DNA of 8,345 nt, taken from assembly GCA_017883105.1 (NCBI GenBank), contig JADGOF010000077.1:1-8345 (forward strand), given 5' to 3'. Made by a program: the position numbers and the translations under genes. This DNA is from Acidimicrobiales bacterium. Lineage in GTDB: Bacteria > Actinomycetota > Acidimicrobiia > Acidimicrobiales > RAAP-2. The notes beneath the pieces were generated by a model that worked only from the letters and a program-made list of their open reading frames with translations, was not told where the DNA came from and did no database searches. Positions 5,398 through 8,345 of the stretch are shown piece after piece. Position 1 is the stretch's first letter; each line of letters begins with the position of its first letter.

Positions 5398-6821
5398 GGA
5401 TGGACGGCGCCGGTCACCGGGGCGTCATCCGTTCGCCGATGGCCCCGCCGCAACGAATTGCGGGCCATGGCGGTGCCGACCTCGACCAGCAGTCCCGAGC
5501 TCCGCTGCGCGTCGGCCAAGACGTCGTCCAGGGCGGACACGAAGTGGTCGATCTCCCCATCGCCGATGATCAACGGGGGAAGCAGCTTGATGATGTTCAC
5601 GTTGTCGGCGGCCACCTGGGTCAGGATCCGGTGCCGGTGGAAGAGCGGCACCACGATGAGCTGGGAGAACAGACCCTTGCGGGCCAACTCCATCATGCGG
5701 AACCGGGCGCGTGGGCCACGGGCCTCGGGGGCGCCGAAGGCCAGACCTATCATCAGGCCCTTGCCCCGCACCTCGTGGAGCAGCTCGTACTTCTCGACCA
5801 GCGGTTGCAAGGCCCCCATGAGCTTCTCGCCGCTGTCGGCGGCCCGGGCAAGGATGTCCTCATCTTCGAGGACCTGCAGCGTGGCCAGCCCCGCCACCAT
5901 GGCCAGCTGGTTCTTCGAGAACGTGGAGGAGTGCACCACGGCCCGGTCCATCGAGCTGTAGACGGCGTCGAAGACCCGGGTGGTGGTCAGCACCGCGCCC
6001 ACCGGCACGTAGCCCCCCGACAGCGCCTTGGACAGGGTGATGATGTCGGGTCGCAGCCCCCAGTGCTCATGGCAGAAGAACCGGCCGGTCCGCCCCATGC
6101 CGGTCTGCACCTCGTCCATCACCAACAAGGTGCCGTGCCGGTGGCAGAGCGACTGCACCGCATGCCAGTAGGCGTCCGGGGCCATGTACACCCCTTTGCC
6201 CTGGATGGGCTCGGCCACATAGGCAGCCACGTCCCCCCGTTTCAGCTGGCGCTCCAGGGCCTCGATGTCGCCGAAGGGTACCTGGTCACAGCCCGGCAAC
6301 AGGGGGCCGAACCCCTTCTTGAACTCCTTGCCCCCGTTGAGCGACAGCGCGCCGTTGGTCAGGCCGTGGAAAGCATGGTCGCAGTAGATGATGCGGTCCC
6401 GCTTGGTGGCGCACCGGGCGAACTTGATGGCCGTCTCCACGGTTTCGGCCCCCGAGTTGGCGAAGAACACCCGTTCGATGCCGGCCGGTGAACGTTCCAC
6501 CAGCGCTCTGGCCAACAACCCGGGCAGGAGGGCACAGTCCAACTGGGCCAGGTTGGGGAGATCGGCATCGAGCGCCTGGTGAAGTGCGTCCTTGATCACC
6601 GGATGGCTGCGCCCCAGGGCGTACACCCCGAAGCCGGAGAGGAAGTCGAGATACCGGTCCCCCCGGTCGTCGATCAGATAGCAGCCCTCGGCGCGCACGT
6701 AGGTGCGGTCGAACCCCAGGGTGGTCAACACCTTGACCAGCTGGCGATTCATGAACCGTGAGTGGAGCTCGAAGCTCTGGCCCTGGTGATCTGCCAGGAG
6801 AGCGGCAAGGTCGAACGCCAC
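5394..6821 (-). CDS. hpnO: HpnO-like class III PLP aminotransferase (aminobacteriohopanetriol-type)
   Basis: A 475-residue fold-type I aminotransferase. Key residues: NSGAETVE at 122-129 (PLP phosphate loop), YCDHAFHG with H152, AEPIQGKG with E204, MDEVQTGMGRTG with D236, which binds the pyridine nitrogen, and LSKALSGGYVPVGAV with the Schiff-base lysine K265. Several stretches, such as YVRAEGCYLIDDRGDRYLDF, GFGVYALGRSHPVIK, DLPNLAQLDC, RAVVHSSTFSKN and RHRILTQVAADNVNIIKLLP, look like the HpnO branch rather than acetylornithine aminotransferase. HpnO is linked to amination of the ribosyl-derived side chain to give aminobacteriohopanetriol. Start: GTG 6821 is chosen because GGAG lies 7 bp upstream of it. 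The ATG at 6854 lacks such a site and adds a non-family basic leader. It overlaps hpnA by 4 bp. A general ornithine/diamine aminotransferase of the same family remains possible. Confidence 0.82.
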   Translation of the reverse strand: MAFDLAALLADHQGQSFELHSRFMNRQLVKVLTTLGFDRTYVRAEGCYLIDDRGDRYLDFLSGFGVYALGRSHPVIKDALHQALDADLPNLAQLDCALLPGLLARALVERSPAGIERVFFANSGAETVETAIKFARCATKRDRIIYCDHAFHGLTNGALSLNGGKEFKKGFGPLLPGCDQVPFGDIEALERQLKRGDVAAYVAEPIQGKGVYMAPDAYWHAVQSLCHRHGTLLVMDEVQTGMGRTGRFFCHEHWGLRPDIITLSKALSGGYVPVGAVLTTTRVFDAVYSSMDRAVVHSSTFSKNQLAMVAGLATLQVLEDEDILARAADSGEKLMGALQPLVEKYELLHEVRGKGLMIGLAFGAPEARGPRARFRMMELARKGLFSQLIVVPLFHRHRILTQVAADNVNIIKLLPPLIIGDGEIDHFVSALDDVLADAQRSSGLLVEVGTAMARNSLRRGHRRTDDAPVTGAVHP

Positions 6822-6855
6822 GGTCTCGCTCCGTTCAGATCGGCGGCAGTGCATC

Positions 6856-6873
6856 CAGCCGGTCTATCGGCTG
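6856..6873. repeat. Short perfect inverted repeat between lipase and aminotransferase genes
   Basis: On the plus strand CAGCCG (6856-6861), a 6-bp spacer and CGGCTG (6868-6873) form a perfect hairpin or palindrome. It lies in the 89-bp gap (6822-6910) between the lipase stop and the start of the HpnO-like gene. No T-run follows on either strand, so it is not a typical rho-independent terminator. It could be an operator or a hairpin in the mRNA separating the lipase from the downstream operon. A 6-bp stem in GC-rich DNA can arise by chance. Confidence 0.3.
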
Positions 6874-6910
6874 AGGTTCCCCCAGCGTATCCGGGCCGTG
6901 CCCCGATCGA

Positions 6911-8191
6911 TCAGGTCGAGCAGGTCGAGACCATGATCCCCGCTTCACCGCTCGGCTGGTAGGGATCGGGGTTGGCCACCCCGGTGAACCGATCGTTAAT
7001 CCAGGTGAGCATGTCGTTGCCGGACACCGGAATGACCCCGGCATGGCTCTGTCCTGGGTAGACCCATCGCTCCACGTCCTGGCCGAGGGCGCAGACGTGT
7101 TTCATGAGTAGCTGAGTGGTGACCACCGGGATCTGCTCATCGGATCCCCCCTGGATCATCAGCAGCGGTGTGCTGGTGGCCGTGGTGAGGCTGCCTGGGT
7201 CGTTGGCCACCAGCAGCTTCTTCCACGCGGGGACGGTGAACGGGTCGGCCTTCACCAGGTCGGCGAGCGAGTAGACCTGGGTGTGCTTTTGGATGTAGTC
7301 GGAGCATCCCTTGGTCAACACCGGGAGGAGCGAGATGCCCTTGTCGGTGATCACCTCCGAAAGCGGGGCGACCGAGTTGCCGTAGGCGGCGTTGAAACCG
7401 GCCCCGGCCATGAACAGGTAGTAGCGGTAGGGACTGCTCTTCAAGAAGACGTAGATGTCCTGGAACTGGGAGGGCGGAGCCCCGGCCACCACGCCCATCA
7501 GGTGGAGGCCCGGGGCATAGGAGTTGCCGATGGCCAGGGAGAACATGGCGGTCTGGCCACCTTCGGAGTGGCCCCACACCACGTACTCCTTGCTGGCGTG
7601 GGCGGCGCTGAGGTGGCCGGCCGCCCGCACGATGTCGATGGTGTTGCGGGCGGCCACCACGCCCACTAGGTAGGGAAGCAGGCCGGGCGTGCCCTCCCCC
7701 TGGTAGTCGCTGGCCGTCACCACCCATCCCCGGGCCAGTAGCCGGTTGGCCAGGGGTACCGCGTCAGCTGGCGAGAGGGAGGGGGCGCACTGGTCGGCCA
7801 TCCCGTTGGTCCCATGGCCCCAGGTCACCACCGGGTAGCCGCCGGTCGGTGGCGGGGTGGTCGGGACCATCACCAGCCCGGTCACCATCACCGGCTTGCC
7901 CTTGACGTCCTCGGAGACATAAAGCACCCGGAAGACCCGGCCCTGGATGCCGGCACTGGCGATCTGCTCGGACTTGATCAAGGCACCCGGGGTGAGTGAC
8001 GGGAGCGTGGCCGGGACGGCATAGAAGGCGGGCAGTCCGGTCGGGGCCGCGATCGTGGACGCCGTGGTGGAGCCCGAGCCCGAGCTGCAGGCGGCGATCG
8101 CTACGGCCATGACCGCCAGCACTCCGACCGCCACCGCGGGCATCGTCGATCGACGGGCCCTGGTTGCACCATCTCCCGGTGCGTTGGCCAC
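6911..8191 (-). CDS. Secreted lipoprotein of the secretory lipase (LIP-type alpha/beta hydrolase) family
   Basis: A 426-residue alpha/beta hydrolase. The N-terminus has Arg residues (RARR at 11-14), a hydrophobic stretch at 17-34 and the lipobox IAAC, with the lipidated Cys at 35 followed by a Ser/Gly/Thr linker. The mature protein is thus anchored outside the membrane. Catalytic elements: WGHGTNG at 124-130 (oxyanion region), WVVTASDYQGEGTPG at 156-170, nucleophile S209 in GHSEGG, D351 in QGGSDEQIP and H383 in GQSHAGV. These fit the secretory lipase family, known from fungi and actinobacteria, which cleaves triacylglycerols and other esters. C135, C296, C367 and C424 could form disulfides. 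Start: GTG 8191, with GGGGAGGT at 8200-8207 about 8 bp upstream. The preceding partial gene ends in the same frame 6 bp before this GTG. Substrate range is unknown. Confidence 0.86.
   Translation of the reverse strand: MANAPGDGATRARRSTMPAVAVGVLAVMAVAIAACSSGSGSTTASTIAAPTGLPAFYAVPATLPSLTPGALIKSEQIASAGIQGRVFRVLYVSEDVKGKPVMVTGLVMVPTTPPPTGGYPVVTWGHGTNGMADQCAPSLSPADAVPLANRLLARGWVVTASDYQGEGTPGLLPYLVGVVAARNTIDIVRAAGHLSAAHASKEYVVWGHSEGGQTAMFSLAIGNSYAPGLHLMGVVAGAPPSQFQDIYVFLKSSPYRYYLFMAGAGFNAAYGNSVAPLSEVITDKGISLLPVLTKGCSDYIQKHTQVYSLADLVKADPFTVPAWKKLLVANDPGSLTTATSTPLLMIQGGSDEQIPVVTTQLLMKHVCALGQDVERWVYPGQSHAGVIPVSGNDMLTWINDRFTGVANPDPYQPSGEAGIMVSTCST
6912..6929. repeat. Two perfect tandem copies of a 9-bp unit at the 3' end of the lipase gene
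   Basis: CAGGTCGAG occurs twice in direct succession (6912-6920 and 6921-6929), covering the last codons of the lipase. One unit equals three codons, so one copy gives an ending of MVST and two copies give MVSTCST; the last Cys (C424) depends on the duplication. It probably arose by replication slippage. Confidence 0.5.
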
Positions 8192-8197
8192 CTGGCG

Positions 8198-8345
8198 TTA
8201 CCTCCCCATTCTGTCGGCCACCGACCACCCGGTCGAGCCCCAGAATCGGCATTCGTGCTCCTTCATGGCCGACTTCACCGCGGTCGGCGTGTTCAACGAC
8301 ACGTAGCTGCCGGTCGGAGCGGCGAGGCGGGGCCAGGTGAGGCCC
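8198..8345 (-). CDS. C-terminal end of an unidentified protein, runs off the window
   Basis: An open frame enters from the window edge and ends at TAA 8200-8198. It reads LTWPRLAAPTGSYVSLNT, TAVKSAMKEHECRFWG and STGWSVADRMGR. About 44 of 48 third positions are G or C, which fits coding sequence in this genome. The ribosome binding site of the lipase overlaps its last codons, and the stop is 6 bp before the lipase GTG, an arrangement typical of operon genes. I do not recognise the family; there is no evident transmembrane segment in the visible part. Alternatively it could be non-coding sequence upstream of the lipase that happens to stay open. Confidence 0.45.
   Translation of the reverse strand, partial: GLTWPRLAAPTGSYVSLNTPTAVKSAMKEHECRFWGSTGWSVADRMGR
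8200..8207 (-). promoter_or_regulatory. Ribosome binding site deciding the lipase start
   Basis: On the minus strand GGGGAGGT ends 8 bp before the GTG at 8191. This strong Shine-Dalgarno-like site supports that GTG over the internal ATG at residue 17, which would cut away the basic n-region of the lipoprotein signal peptide. Confidence 0.6.

Noticed and set aside
4477..5961. A 494-codon open frame on the plus strand, opposite the hpnA-like and hpnO-like genes.
   Set aside because: It is antisense to two clear enzymes and crosses their junction. Its protein is rich in Gly, His, Arg and Val with no domain. Long antisense frames are expected in DNA with such strong G/C third-position bias.
5400..6491. 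A 363-codon plus-strand open frame.
   Set aside because: It lies wholly antisense within the aminotransferase gene and has no recognisable motif or ribosome binding site.
1..8345. Search by eye for tRNA, rRNA, CRISPR repeats, insertion sequence ends and toxin-antitoxin pairs.
   Set aside because: No cloverleaf ending in CCA, no regularly spaced repeats, no transposase motifs and no small paired genes were seen.

Overview
The window is very GC-rich, with strong G/C preference at third codon positions, GTG starts and 4-bp ATGA/GTGA gene overlaps. Protein types point to a high-GC actinobacterium, possibly Acidimicrobiia-like: a mycobacterial-style acyl-CoA synthetase next to thioesterase sequence, a Cys-less RpiB of the Mycobacterium type, and an actinobacterial-style lipoprotein lipase. 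The lineage is an inference from protein character only.

Layout. Left edge (minus strand): the N-terminus of a FadD-type acyl-CoA synthetase (1-266, runs off the window), overlapping by 4 bp a short remnant of an acyl-CoA thioesterase (263-487). A divergent gap (488-653) holds an 11-bp inverted repeat. Then two translationally coupled plus-strand SRPBCC-fold proteins (654-1037, 1034-1528). They converge, with only 5 bp between stops, on a class I SAM methyltransferase (1534-2217, minus). Next is a decayed plus-strand AHSA1-type SRPBCC pseudogene (about 2233-2532), with an in-frame TAA, no start and no 3' end.

The main block is a minus-strand gene series reading from right to left: the C-terminus of an unidentified protein (8198-8345), a secretory-lipase-family lipoprotein (6911-8191), an HpnO-like class III aminotransferase (5394-6821), an HpnA-like NAD-dependent epimerase (4330-5397), ribose-5-phosphate isomerase RpiB (3834-4310) and an MTA/SAH/adenosine-deaminase-type amidohydrolase (2440-3837). 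The last four are packed with 4-bp overlaps or a 19-bp gap and look like one operon. The amidohydrolase's C-terminal end runs antisense into the AHSA1 pseudogene, which suggests that a deletion joined two formerly convergent genes.

Working together (inference): HpnO and HpnA are hopanoid-associated families. The hopanoid side chain is derived from the ribose of S-adenosylmethionine, so a ribose isomerase and a nucleoside-deaminase-like enzyme in the same operon make a coherent hypothesis for handling the ribosyl side chain and its adenine-containing by-products. No squalene-hopene cyclase, HpnH or HpnG is visible here, so the link to hopanoids rests on family resemblance. No tRNA, rRNA, CRISPR array, insertion sequence or convincing rho-independent terminator was seen.
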